Positions 20,750 through 31,959 of a stretch of 64,000 bases of DNA are shown piece by piece. Numbering within the stretch: position 1 is the stretch's first letter; every line of letters begins with the position of its first letter. A model generated the notes under the pieces. It worked only from the letters and a program-made list of their open reading frames with translations, was not told the origin of the DNA and searched no databases. The stretch lies in NCBI GenBank assembly GCA_033725935.1, contig MU867070.1, positions 558,001 through 622,000 of the forward strand, read 5' to 3'. This stretch comes from Cladorrhinum sp. PSN259. Lineage: Eukaryota; Ascomycota; Sordariomycetes; Sordariales; Podosporaceae. The translations under genes and the position numbers were made by a program.

Positions 20750-22074
20750 ATGCAGTTTTTTACTACTATTCTTGCGCTCGCAAGCATTGCTCTTGCTGCT
20801 CCAAGCCACCACCCTCAGCAAGATGATTCTTTGAAACGCGCGGCTTGGCCCAACGGTCCATTGGTCACTCAGGGTCGCTACATTCGCGACAGCACTGGCA
20901 AGAACTTGACCTACGCGGGTACCAATTGGCCAGGCCACAACGATGCCATGTTTCCAGAGGGTCTCCAATACCAATCCATCGAGTTCATCGTCCAAAAGAT
21001 CAAGTCCATCGGCATCAATGCCGTCCGGTTGACCTTTGCCATCCAAATGGTTGACGAGATTTACTCAAACGGTGGCAAGGATATCACGATACAACAAGCG
21101 CTCGTTCAAGCACTTGGACAAGCCAATGGCGCCAAGATCCTCAATCAGATATTGGCCAAGAACCCCAGGTTTACCGCTTCAACAACAAGACTGCAGGTCT
21201 TTGATGCTGTGGCGCAGGAATTGTCGAAGCAGCAAATCTTTATCCACCTTGACAACCACATCTCGAAGGGGACGTGGTGTTGCGGTGCTGACGATGGAAA
21301 CACTTGGTTTGGAGACAAGTACTTTTCGGTTGCCAACTGGACGAGAGGGCTGGGATATATGGCAGACCACGTATGTTTTTATGCACAGAATCTGATGCTG
21401 ATGCACCGAACTGACAGTAGCAGGGAAAATCGTGGCCAGGTTTCGTGTCAGTGGGCCTGCGCAACGAGCTCAGAGAACCGTCGAACAACCAAGCTGCCAA
21501 GAACACATACAACTGGCAGACATGGTATCAATACATGAAGCAAGGCGCCCAAGCAGTGAATAACGCCAACAAGGATGTGCTCATCTTTCTTTCCGGCCTC
21601 AATTACGACACGTACATCAACCCCGTATTCGAGGGAACGGCCCTTACCCCAGGCACCGGCAAGTTTAGCTTCAACGACTTTCCCGGATATGCCAATAAGC
21701 TGGTTCTGGAAATCCACAATTACGAAACAGGTATCAACAGCTGCAGCAGTTTGCAGAATAACCTCTACTCCAAGGGTTTCAAGGCGATGAGCAGCAGCGC
21801 AGTCAATGTCTTCCCCGTCATGCTGACAGAGTTTGGTTTCGCCATGGATGCCAACACTTACAAGAATACTTATGCCAGCTGTTTGTCCACTTATCTTCCC
21901 TCGCAAAAGGCCGGGTGGACTATCTGGGTGCTGGCAGGGAGTTACTACATCCGTTCAGGAAAACAGGATTACGACGAGGACTGGGGCATGCTGAACCACG
22001 ATTGGAGTAACTGGAGACAGCCTGCATACATTAACGGACCCTTCAGTTCCATGGTCAAGGGTACTCTGAATTGA
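20750..22074 (+). CDS. Secreted GH5 glycoside hydrolase (cellulase / glucanase type)
   Basis: Two exons, 20750-21370 and 21424-22074, phase 0, 53-nt intron with GTATGT donor, give 423 residues. The start at 20750 yields a clean signal peptide (MQFFTTILALASIALAAP). The catalytic pair of family 5 is visible: acid/base Glu222 in VGLRNELREP and nucleophile Glu343 in MLTEFGF, with LDNHISKGTWCCG and AGWTIWVLAGSYY around the active site. There is no carbohydrate-binding module. It should act outside the cell on beta-glucan or cellulose, although some secreted fungal GH5 subfamilies act on other beta-glycosides. Its stop codon lies only 58 bp from that of the convergent DszA-like gene. Confidence 0.93.
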
Positions 22075-22132
22075 TTCAGCGGCACTCAGAGAACTTGAAA
22101 AGTCAAGATAAGACAGCACTAACTAAATATAT

Positions 22133-23786
22133 CTATACTGCAACCGCTTCCTCCTCCTTCTTCTCCTCTGCAGCATACGGCTCATCTTCAACATAAACAT
22201 CCCACTTATACTTACTACCCACATGGTCATCTCTCAACCCTTTTTGACCCTTTCCATAAATCTTTTCTCTCGCCGTCAACCCTTCTTCTCCCTCCTCTTC
22301 AGTCTGCTCGGGGTATATCCCCCTCCTCCTCAACTCAGGAACCAACAAATCCACCACTTCCTCAAATGTACCCGGCGTAGTCACGTACCCGATATTAAAC
22401 CCATCCACATCCGCTTCCTTAACCCATCTCTCCAGCTCATCCGCTACCGTGGCCGGGCTTCCTACACTGACAGGCCCAAGCCCACCGATAGCAGCGTGTT
22501 CAGCCACCAGTCTGGGCGTCCACCTTGGGTGTTCCTCGCTGCGGGTGGTGAACGTGTCTAGGATGGAAGTTACTTTGTGCGCTTCTGCCGAATCGGACGC
22601 GGTGATTTCTTTGTCGAGGGGGAGCTTGCTGAGGTCGATGCCCGTCCAGCCAGAAACCAACACCAGCCCGCCGATTGTTGATGCGTATTTCTTGAGTTCT
22701 ATAAATTTGGCCTGGGCGTCTTGGTCCGTGTTGCCGATTACGGGCGTGAACGTGGCAAAAACCTTGATGGACCTGGGATCACGCCCTTGTTCTTTGGCAA
22801 GGGCGCGGATCTTGTCGATTTTGGGACGGAGGACGGAAGGTGAGTGGCCCGATACAAAGATAGCTTCCGCGTGCGTTGCTGCGAAGGATGATCCTGCAGA
22901 GGAAGTTCCGGCTTGGAATAAGAAGGGGGTCCGCTGAGGCGAGGGGTCGACGATGTGCTTGGCGTTTAGCGAGAAGTATTTGCCCTGGTGGTTTATCGTG
23001 CGGACTTGGGAGGGGTCTACGTATTGGTCGATCGAGGGGTTTGGGGACAGGGCTGTTGGGGACCAGGACGATTCCCAGAGTCTTTTTGACAAAGCAAAAG
23101 TTAGAAAAGGAGAAGAAAAAATAGAGAAAGGTCGGGGTTAGAAAAATAGAAACGTACTTGTAAAGAACACGGAGGTACTCGTCTGCTTGGCGGTATCGCT
23201 CGTCGTGCTCGATGGGGTTATCGAGGCCGATGGCTTTGAATGCTGATTTCTTCCAAGAGGTCACGATGTTCCAGCCGATGCGTCCCTGGGTGAAGTGGTC
23301 GAGGGTCGAGAAGCGCTTGGCGAGGAGGTAAGGGGGCTCGAAGGAGGTTGAGGCTGTTATGGCGAAGGACAGGTTTTTTGTGACTGCTGCCATTGCTGAG
23401 ATAGGCTGGATGAGATTGTGTCAGTTGTTCTGAACTATAAGTAGAGGGAAGTTGGGAACCTAGGAAAGAAATCTCACGATTGAGGGATCAGTGATGGGCC
23501 ATTGGGCCGCTCTGCGGATGCACTCGTCGACGCTACCTTCGTAGGTGTCGTAACCGCCGTATGTGTCTGCTAGGAAGAGAGCGTTGATGCCTCCTCGCTC
23601 GAGGAGCTTTGCGAGTTCGATCCAGTATTCAAGCCGCCGCTTGGTTGCAGATTTGTCGACGGGATTCTTCCACTGTCCGGGAGATAAGTGGCCGACCGTG
23701 CTCATGTCGAAGGCGTTGAGAAAGATTTGCTTCTTGCCATTGCCGAGATCATGTGGCTTTGACGAGTCTTGATGGTTGTCCGTCAT
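22133..23786 (-). CDS. DszA/NtaA/SnaA-family FMNH2-dependent monooxygenase (copy 1)
   Basis: Exons 23478-23786, 23158-23405 and 22133-23081 join in phase to 501 residues. The start KKQIFLNAFDMSTVGHLSPG and the segments DTYGGYDTYEGS, RFSTLDHFTQGRIGWNIVTS, HDERYRQADEYLRVLYK, SPQRTPFLFQAGTSSAGSSF and ADVDGFNIGYVTTPGTFEE are diagnostic for the bacterial-luciferase-like group that holds nitrilotriacetate monooxygenase NtaA, pristinamycin SnaA and sulfone monooxygenase DszA. These take FMNH2 from a partner reductase and oxidise C-N or C-S bonds. The C-terminus is extended and acidic (EEKKEEEAVAV) and has no targeting signal. It sits convergent to GH5 at the left end of the catabolic block. A second, divergent copy lies at 35477. 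Substrate is not determinable from sequence. Confidence 0.88.
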
Positions 23787-24376
23787 ATTGAAAGCACTAA
23801 TTGAATTTGTACTGGTGTGATGGGTGAAGGAATAAAAATAAGGAATATAAAGTTGAGCTGGACATGATTCATCTCCGTCACAAGAAATTGGCTTTATAAA
23901 TATAATTCAAAGTCCCATTTCTTTCCATTCGCAATTCTTGCCTCCATATCACATACAAGACGATGTGGGGTAGTGGGTGTCGTTGAACACCATGTTGCCA
24001 TTGCCAAACATATGGTGTGATGCATAGCGTCCAGTACAACCTCGACTTTCTGCCAATGATTGTACTGACTGAAAATGGCGTACCATCGGGGCATTATCAA
24101 GCATATGCATTATTAGTGGCCATGTTCGGTTCCGATATGCCGGTTCAAGTGGACTCCAGTTGGAAATCTGGACACGTTATGACTTGAAATGATTCGATTC
24201 TACAAAGAGGTTGAAACTTTGATATGGGTCTTCTGGCCTATTCTCTGTGGCCCGGCATCATGGAAAGCCAACCCCGGCCAAAAGAACCTGCAAGTAAAAG
24301 AAAATGGACCACACGTCGAAAATGAAGTTATCGAGATTGAAGATGAGAAACGTATCAATTATAATGTTAAAAATAA
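23787..24376. other. Upstream region of DszA-like copy 1
   Basis: About 590 bp, AT-rich, ends at the tRNA-Thr. No ORF can be supported. Sequences within one mismatch of the Neurospora CYS3 site ATGRYRYCAT occur near 23990-24020, which is not enough for a call. Confidence 0.4.
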
Positions 24377-24460
24377 TGCCCCCACGCGGGATTGAACCGC
24401 GGACCTCATCATGACGCAAATTGATACGAGTGATGCGCTCTACCACTGAGCTATACGGGC
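24377..24460 (-). tRNA. tRNA-Thr (anticodon CGU) with a 12-nt intron
   Basis: Read on the minus strand, the D arm (GCTCAGTGGTAGAGC), a five-pair anticodon stem (CATCA with TGATG) and the T arm (CGCGG TTCAATC CCGCG) are canonical. The anticodon loop is 19 nt. With the usual intron site after position 37, the 12-nt intron is TCAATTTGCGTC and the anticodon is CGT. The acceptor stem has one G-G mismatch and one wobble. A T5 run follows as Pol III terminator. The tRNA sits between two catabolic genes. Confidence 0.8.
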
Positions 24461-24581
24461 GAACGTCATTTACTGTTAACAGAGTTCTTAATCATTGAAT
24501 ATGGAGCTGCTAGGTCGCCACTTTGCAAATCGCCCTATCCAAATAGTAAATACTTCAATACTAGTTCTACAGCTTGTTGCT

Positions 24582-26297
24582 TTATTCATCATGAGAACCC
24601 TTCAAACTCGGTGTCTCAATCGAAGATGGCCGGTCGTCCACTTGCTCCACCTTGAAGGTGCCAAACTGTCGAATGACCAACCAGGCAGGGAGAATGGCAA
24701 CAGCCCAAAGTCCAAAGTTCATGTAAACACCGCCAACCTCTGCAAAGACGGTCAGGGACTCGAGTCCGTAAGCGAGAGCCTGCCAGGCTGACTCGGTTCC
24801 ACGAAGAAGCGCGGCATAGCGAATGACTTCAGCTTCATCCTTGGCCATATTGTGGATCATGAAGTACCTCCAGGGACATTGTGTCAGCGGTGATGCAGTT
24901 GAGGGATGCTGGTGGATTACTCACAAGAAGAGATAGTTGAGTTGGAAGCCGGCGGTCAAAAAGATAAAGACGCCAAAAGCCTCGCCGAACTTGGCATCAA
25001 CCCAATCGAATGTTGGCTGAGACTTTTGGTAGCGGGTGACGAGAATGGTTGCCCAAGTCCACCAAGCTCCCTGCAGAATCACGATTACCCAGAAGCCGGA
25101 CCGAGCCCGAGTCTTGAGCGCAATCTTGGTGCGGTCAATCCAATGCTAGTAGAGTCAGTCAGCTTGTAATTCAGTTCACAAGACGCAGAGATCAAACTTA
25201 CCCCCAGGAGATTGCCGGCAATGACGGCGACAATACCAGACAGGAAAGATCCCAGCGCGCGAGAGCGAACAGAGAACCACACTGCGCTTTGTCAGTTCAT
25301 GGTCAACAAAGCCAAATGGATCATGAGAAACTTGACTCACTCGAAAGATACGTAAAGAACACAGCCTCGGCAAATACAGCCTGACCGATAAACAGCACAA
25401 TCAACAAGAATCTTTTGCCAAAGAACAATCTCGTTGTCTCCCGAATCTCAGACCAGGGATTCTCGGTGATGCTCAAGTCCACCTTCTTGCCGTCCTTGCG
25501 CTCAACCTTTTCCGGGCTGTTCAAAAAGAAGCCGACGAACGGACCGGTGCACTGGATGGAGATGAACACCAGAAAGACAGTGTACGAGACCTTGCCCGCC
25601 TCGCTGTTGTCAGCGTTTAGACCGAGATTAATGGCGCCACCAAGAATTTGCCCGGAAAGACGGTAAGTCAACCAGTAGCCCAGGGCTTTACCACGGTTCC
25701 AGGGCTCAGGATAGGCAATGGCGATGGCTGCTTCAGCCATCCAGAAGACACCAGCTGAGATACCGCAGAGCGCGGCGCCGAGGAGAACGAGCCACTCATT
25801 ACCGAACCGATTGTTGGTGTACAGTCCTGCTGCATACGGAGCATAGCCAATGCTGCAAAATCGTCAGGGGGTCTGCTCGTCAGGGGCTTTGTTTACTTTC
25901 GGTGATACACACGTTCCAAAAATGAGAGCACCCTTGATGCCAATGTAGCGCACCAAGACGCTGGAGAAGTAGCACGACACAACCATCATGCAGAACGTCA
26001 GGGCGTTAGCTGCATTGATGAGCTCCGGGCTGGCGGCGCCACCTGCGCCTAGCGAGTTCATGGCGCCCCAGATACCGGGAGCGGCTAGGTTGCAGAGACC
26101 AAGGATGGTCATGTTGAAGAAGGTGCCGCGGTGCCATCGGACTGGTAAGGTGATGTGCATGTTAGTGATATGGGTGGTGTGCTGTGGCGTTTTATTAAAA
26201 ATTTGCTGAGCCGCATACCTGTCACCTGCTCGGACTTTGGAGGCTCGACTTCGTCCTCATTGTGACGACTTGGAGATTTGGTGTTTGGAGTTGACAT
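24582..26297 (-). CDS. MFS-fold membrane transporter, UNC93/DUF895-like
   Basis: Six exons join in phase: 26219-26297, 25913-26141, 25341-25852, 25202-25281, 24925-25145 and 24582-24867, giving 468 residues with about 11-12 hydrophobic segments. The start of the membrane part, WHRGTFFNMTILGLCNLAAP, and the following GIWGAMNSLGAGG, IGIKGALIFGT and IGYAPYAAGLYTNNRFGNEW are typical of fungal DUF895/UNC93-like transporters. Both ends are hydrophilic and probably cytosolic. Family members' substrates are largely unknown. Its place between two flavin oxygenases suggests uptake or efflux of their substrate or product, which is inference. With five introns it is the most intron-rich gene of the catabolic block. 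Confidence 0.85.
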
Positions 26298-27103
26298 TTT
26301 GTCTCTGATTCTTCTTGAGCGGCCGTTTTGGATGAGACTCCGAACCTTCAAGATGGCCCTGGGGAATATTTGATGATATATGCCACCGGGTTTTGTAGTT
26401 CTGGCACCCCCTTGCCCCCAGTACTGATGTCTTCTCTATCAAAACTCTTTACTACATTGGTGAATAGCACAGACTCCCGAGCCCGGCCGAGAGTCCGGTG
26501 AAGGATCTTGTTGCAAATCACACCCCTGGAAGCACGTAATACTAGTAGCAGCAGCCAAAGTATACCCCGACGGCTAGGGAACTGGTAGCGGCCAATTGTA
26601 ATGGCGCCACCCACGCAGTTAAGTTGCATTTGACACAGTTGACCCCCATCTCGTTCCTGTCGGCTCCTGTTACCTGGTAACCCTGTGCCGAGTCTATTAT
26701 ATTCGAGAGACTAGTATCTGACAGTGTTGAAGTTACAACGCCAAGTATCATCATCCACGCTTTGAATTCGTGTACTGGATCCGGCAGTTTTGTTGCAGAT
26801 CTGTTTTGTGGAAGTTGGTATTTGCAAGATGAGACTAAAATTGCGGCATACTTCAGGGTCTCAGTGCTGCAGCAGCAACCCTATTTACTACACAAAAGAG
26901 ATTTTTTTCCACCAGGTCTTGATTGCGTCTATTGAATTTTTCTTTCTGAAGCCAGAGGATGCAGTCTCCACAAATAAGACAGGTTCCGAATCAGGGGCCA
27001 TCCTCGGGTTCAAAGTTTCAAGACTTGTTTCTTGATTAGATCTGATTCAACTGAACTTGATATTTCTGATCACAGCAAAATCTCAACTCCTTTCAATGCT
27101 ACC
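26298..27103. other. Intergenic region between UNC93-like MFS and BVMO
   Basis: About 800 bp upstream of the MFS start and downstream of the BVMO stop. Short frames only; nothing recognisable. Confidence 0.5.
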
Positions 27104-29059
27104 TCAGGGCAAATCCCACCAACTCTCATGCAAATCCTTGATATCAACCTCCCCAGGCACCCTCAGATAGCCCGTCATGTCAGAATTATCCTCAGCCTCC
27201 TTCCTCGTCCACCCATTCCCAAAGTACCAGCTGAACCTGTTCCCCTCCTCGCCAAGATACTCATACTCCCAATCCTCCCACCTCGGCTCCCTCCTCACAG
27301 CCGTGACATGTCCCGCACTCCCCGGCCAGATCCCGTGAATCCTACCCCCCGGTCTTCCACCATTATACCAACTACTGCAATTATCACTCAAAACAGTCGC
27401 AGCAAAGAAGGCATCACTATACTCCACAAACTCATCCGCCGCCTTCTTGCTGGGCTGCATAGTCCTGATCCCTTCCCTCGCAGCCTTTCTCAAAATCTTG
27501 GCAAACGTGACGATCTGATTCTCAACAGAGTGAGGCACGGTGCCCGAGGGACCCGTCCCGTGCGGCCCGTGGACGAAAAGCAAGTTGGGAAAGCCGGGCG
27601 TGGCAAGTCCCAAGTAAGTGTAGGGAAACCCGTAGCTCTCCTTGGACTCTGGATCCCACAGCGTCCTCAGATCAACCCCGTTTTCTCCTCTGATGGGGAA
27701 GGGAGTGACCATGTTGACGTTGGCGCCCGTGGCGCAGAACACGGCATCTACTCTTCTTTCCTTCCCGTCCCTGGTGACGATGCCCCGTTCCGTAAAGTGG
27801 GAGATCGGGTCCCGGACGTACTCGACGTTATCCTCCGTTATGGCCTCGAGGTACCCCGGTCCCGGAGTCAGTCTCCGACAGTTGGGACTGAAATCGGGGA
27901 CGATGTGTTCCAGCAGCTCGGGTTTCTTGGCCAGGCGGGTGCGCATGATCTCGATGAACCTCTCGCGAAGGTCAGAGTTGAGCGAGGACCCCCGGAAGAA
28001 GGCACCGAACCGGCGCCAGTACTTGTCTTCCAGGTCCTTGCGGAAGGCGAGGTAAGCTGCTGGATCCCTGGCGAAAAGCTGCTTTTGTTCTTCCGTGTAC
28101 GGTTGCGGCCCGAGCGTGCGTTCGTCCCCGGCCCAGGAACCTGCGATCCAGGTTTTGTTGCGCGCGTAGTGGTCTAACTGGGCGACTGACTTTTGTAGGT
28201 TGGCGACCAGTTGAATGCCCGAAGCGCCGTTGCCGATTACTGCGACACGTTTCCCTGTCGGGTCGAAGGAGTCGTCCCAGTGGGATGCGTGACTGAGGAC
28301 GCCCTTGTAGACTGTGTCGATGCCGGGGTAGGAGGGTAACTTCCAGGCGTTGAATCTGCCAATGGCCGTGAGGACAAAGTCTGCCGTTTCGGTTTTGGTG
28401 GTGTTGGTGGAGAGGTCTGTGAGTTTGATCTGCCAGACGGAGTTTGCGGCGTCCCAGGTGAGATCGTCGACGCGGGTGCGGAAGCGGGCGAAGCGGTGGA
28501 CGTCGTACTTACGGGCTACAGATTGCCAGTAGTCGCGGATTTCTGCTCCGGGGGCGAATTGATCTGACCAGTCGGTTTTGGGCTCAAAGGTGGATTGGTA
28601 GACGTGCGAGGGGATGTCGCATCTCACGCCTGGATAGACGTTTTCAAGCCATGTGCCGCCAAAATCATCATTTTTCTCGTAGATGATGAGGTTAATGTTG
28701 GGAACCTTTGCTGGCAACAAAATACCGGCGTTGATGCCAGCCAAACCACCTCCAATGACTGCGACCTTGAGGGCTCGTGGCTCGTCGATAAAGCGGTCGA
28801 TGAGTGAAATGCGTGACTTGGGGTATGATGGAATTGGGTTTCTTGAAGGTTCTGGGATCAATGGTTTGACATTTGCAACTGGTTGGGTGACAGCCGGTGA
28901 AGGTTCCTCCGGTATGGACTTTGGGACCTCTGATGCTGAGTCGAACTTGACTTGCTCGACTTCTGGAGTTGGAAGAACCTCATACTGCTCTGTGATTGAC
29001 AAGCCATTGAGCTTCTCAACGACTGTGTCACGACCAGCGGGGAGGACGACGGTGGCCAT
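27104..29059 (-). CDS. Type I Baeyer-Villiger flavin monooxygenase
   Basis: The ATG at 29059 gives 651 residues in one exon. The frame extends to a TTG at 29146, but the first ATG is preferred. An FAD Rossmann motif GGGLAG is at residues 103-108, the Baeyer-Villiger fingerprint YKGVLSHASHWD at 251-262 (consensus FxGxxxHxxxW), and an NADPH motif GNGASG at 276-281. The segment GGTWLENVYPGVRCDIPSH is standard for the family. The first 90 residues are a poorly conserved extension. Type I BVMOs use NADPH and oxygen to insert oxygen next to a carbonyl, and many also oxidise sulfides to sulfoxides, which would suit the organosulfur theme. It is divergent from the MFS gene at 30375. Confidence 0.92.
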   Translation of the reverse strand: MATVVLPAGRDTVVEKLNGLSITEQYEVLPTPEVEQVKFDSASEVPKSIPEEPSPAVTQPVANVKPLIPEPSRNPIPSYPKSRISLIDRFIDEPRALKVAVIGGGLAGINAGILLPAKVPNINLIIYEKNDDFGGTWLENVYPGVRCDIPSHVYQSTFEPKTDWSDQFAPGAEIRDYWQSVARKYDVHRFARFRTRVDDLTWDAANSVWQIKLTDLSTNTTKTETADFVLTAIGRFNAWKLPSYPGIDTVYKGVLSHASHWDDSFDPTGKRVAVIGNGASGIQLVANLQKSVAQLDHYARNKTWIAGSWAGDERTLGPQPYTEEQKQLFARDPAAYLAFRKDLEDKYWRRFGAFFRGSSLNSDLRERFIEIMRTRLAKKPELLEHIVPDFSPNCRRLTPGPGYLEAITEDNVEYVRDPISHFTERGIVTRDGKERRVDAVFCATGANVNMVTPFPIRGENGVDLRTLWDPESKESYGFPYTYLGLATPGFPNLLFVHGPHGTGPSGTVPHSVENQIVTFAKILRKAAREGIRTMQPSKKAADEFVEYSDAFFAATVLSDNCSSWYNGGRPGGRIHGIWPGSAGHVTAVRREPRWEDWEYEYLGEEGNRFSWYFGNGWTRKEAEDNSDMTGYLRVPGEVDIKDLHESWWDLP

Positions 29060-30374
29060 GGTTGGTTTCGAGAAACGGTACTCCCTCTGTATTTGGGAAA
29101 CGGTTGAATGCAAGTGATTAGGCTTCGATTCAGGGCACGATAACAAGTCTGAACGGTGTCACAGAAACAGCCACATAACAGTGAGCAATTGGTGAATGCA
29201 CGAGGGTTCTATAATACTACAACCAGCAAACGACTTCTCTGTCACCACATCAAGCATGTATTGATAGCCATCCTGAAGAAATGCCAGTCCTTCCGTGCGG
29301 GTGCGAAAGCCGATGCCGAAACAACTCAAGCACATCATGCATATCTCCGCCGAGCACGTCAATCATTCTGTTCTAACATCATCCGCGGGGTACAGAAGAT
29401 TTGCATCTAGCCCCCCACGTATTGTTTTTATGTGGTCCTCCACAATCTCCGAACACCGGTGGGTTAGGGAAATATTAATGCCATTTCTGAAAGTGACACG
29501 AAATGTCGATGAAATGGCGACATGGTCGTCGTGTACTTGGAGGTATCCACCGTGGGTTGTTGGGTTGTATTTTGAGGCTACCGTTAGTAAGGGATGTTGG
29601 TAAGGTCTCCATTAGCGCATGATGGTGTGATTAACGCGCCGTTTGGCAAAAGCTGGTCTTGGTTTCCCTTTGTTTTTGTGCGGATCCGCTCTTCGGAAAC
29701 AAGGACCTCGGGAATATTTCTTCAATATTTTCTTAGGTCAAATTGGTGGATATTTTGAACATTTTATCAAGTAAAGAGTAAAAGGCTTTCAATCCTGAGG
29801 AGGTTGGAGGTTGAGAGATGTCGTGGTGGGTCAAGTAAACAATGGAAAGGGGGTAGTTCAGGGGTAACGGTGCCTCAACCCTAACCCTTTTACTCGGGCT
29901 TTGTGAGCATTCGTGTAGCCAGCCGGTCGGTCCATCGTATACGTAGACTTGTCATAGGTGATTTGTGATACCAATGAGCTTTTTCAGATGCCTGATTACA
30001 AGCAACGATAGTAGAGGTGAAGCAAGGAGCACAAACCCACTTTGTAACTCACCAGTGCATGTCAAGTACCGGTATGAGATCCGGCCATGTGGACACGCAA
30101 CTCACTGGCACTGCACCTGCCTGCTGAATACGTCCAGACTGGAATTCGTGGGGTCTAGCTCATCACACAACTTTGGTCGAGGTTGCATTTTGCAGACGCC
30201 ACCAGCACGTTGAACGACGTTGTGGCAAGGGTACCGGTAGGTAAGACGGGATGCATGCAGGCATGCCACTGACAGGATCTACGTGCATATTATAAATCAA
30301 GCGTATCTCCTCTGAATATTGACACAAATGTTTATCCGTGATAGCCCATCCATCCCACCCAGCTCTTTTCCACG
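29060..30374. other. Divergent promoter region BVMO / MFS
   Basis: 1.3 kb lies between two divergent starts. ATGGCGACAT at 29514-29523 differs at one base from the CYS3 sulfur-regulator consensus ATGRYRYCAT, which is weak evidence. No gene is seen. Confidence 0.5.
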
Positions 30375-31959
30375 ATGGCGGTTGTCCCAGCAAAGACTCG
30401 GAAGTGGTACCAGATCCAATGGTACCAACCAACCGACTCCCCGCGAGAGCGGAGATTGATCAACAAGCTTGATCTGTTGATTGTCCCATATGCTTTTCTG
30501 GCTTATTGGGTCAAGTACATGGATCAGAGCAATCTCAGTTAGTCCTTTGTTATTTTTTCTCTTTTTCTTTCATGCCACTTTCCCCAAGTTTTCCTAACTG
30601 ACACACCATCACCATGATTCAGACAATGCGTACGTCGCTGGTCTCAAAGAGTCCCTCGGGTTTGAGGGCAACGAGCTCGTCAAACTCCAAACCATGTACA
30701 TCGTCGGTGCTGTCGTCGGCCAAATCCCTTTCTTGTTTCTCTTCACGCGAGTCCCGATGCACTGGGTGATTCCATTGCTCGACGTCGCATGGGGAGTCTT
30801 CACTCTCCTCCAGTACCGCGTTCAGGGTTTTGCCGAACTCGCGGCTTACCGTTTTCTCGTCGGCTGGTTCGAGGCCGCCTTCTTCCCAGCCATGCATTAC
30901 GTGTTTGGCGCTTGGTATCGAAGTGACGAGATTGCCCGCAGAGGCGGTGTTTTCTACCTCGGTCTGACTCTTGGCACTCTCACTGCTGGTCTGATCCAGG
31001 CCGGCGCTTCAGAGCGTCTCGAGGGCGTCAAGGGGCTTGAAGGATGGAGGTGGATGTACATCATCTGCGCACTCATCACCATCCCCATCGGTATCCTGGG
31101 ATACTTTGTCCTTCCCGGTACTCCCGACAGACCCAACAAGTTGCTCCTCACCGAGGATGACGTTGCCGTCGCCAGAGAGCGCTTGCAACGCGCAGGCCAT
31201 GCAACTCACGGAAACCTCTCGTGGACCGGCTTGATCAAGATCTTCAAGAGCTGGCATTTCTGGTCTCTCATACTCTTTGATGTCTTCTTCTGGAACGGCA
31301 GCATCAACACTTCCACAGGCGGTTACCTCCTCTGGCTCAAGAGTCTCAAGCGCTTCTCCAGTGCGCGTGTCAACAACCTGGGCACCATTTCTCCCGCCCT
31401 CGGCATGTTCTACACCATCTTCATCTGTTTCGCATCTGACCTGGTTTTGGGCCCCGCATGGGCAATCACAGTCGCTCACGTGTGGAACATCATCGGTCTG
31501 ATCATCCAAGTCATCTGGGACGTGCCCGAGAAGACGCTATGGTTCTCTTTCATGACCACGTACAGCGCTGTGTCCATGTCGAGTGTCTTGTACGGGTGGG
31601 TCAACAGTCAGCTCAAGGCGTCGTCCGGTGAGAGAGCGTTTGTGCTTGTCTTGATCAACACTGTGGCGCAGAGCACGACAGCTTGGACGCCGCTGCTCGT
31701 GTTCAAGACCGTTGAGGGGCCAAGGTTCACCAAGGGTTACTCGTTTGTGTTGGCGAATGCTGTTTGCTTGATTTTCACTGCGCATGCGTTGAGGTTGTAC
31801 CTCAAGAATAAGGAGTAAGTAATCTTGAAGGACACAAGAGGTGCCAGAAACATTGCTAACGATTGTTGATTTTTCAGTTCCAAAACTTCTGATGCCGAGT
31901 CGGGGTCAACCACAGGGACTTCGATTATCGAGGAGGCAAAGCCTACTGGAAAGCCGTGA
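30375..31959 (+). CDS. MFS transporter, allantoate/nicotinate permease (Dal5/Tna1, ACS) type
   Basis: Exons 30375-30537, 30623-31814 and 31878-31959 give 478 residues. The N-terminus ERRLINKLDLLIVPYAFLAY and YMDQSNLNNAYVAG are hallmarks of the anion:cation symporter family, which imports organic anions such as allantoate, nicotinate, pantothenate and, in some fungi, sulfonates or cysteine. Twelve hydrophobic segments are present, with FLVGWFEAAFFPAMHYVFG in the fourth-fifth region. The last exon encodes only a hydrophilic tail. Divergent placement beside the BVMO suggests co-expression and a role as the importer for the pathway (inference). Confidence 0.88.

Noticed and set aside
23990..24020. 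CYS3/MetR binding sites upstream of DszA-like copy 1
   Set aside because: Only matches with one wrong base were found; such words are frequent by chance.
24378..24460. tRNA as an attachment site for an integrated element
   Set aside because: No direct repeat of the tRNA end and no integrase gene are seen in the window.
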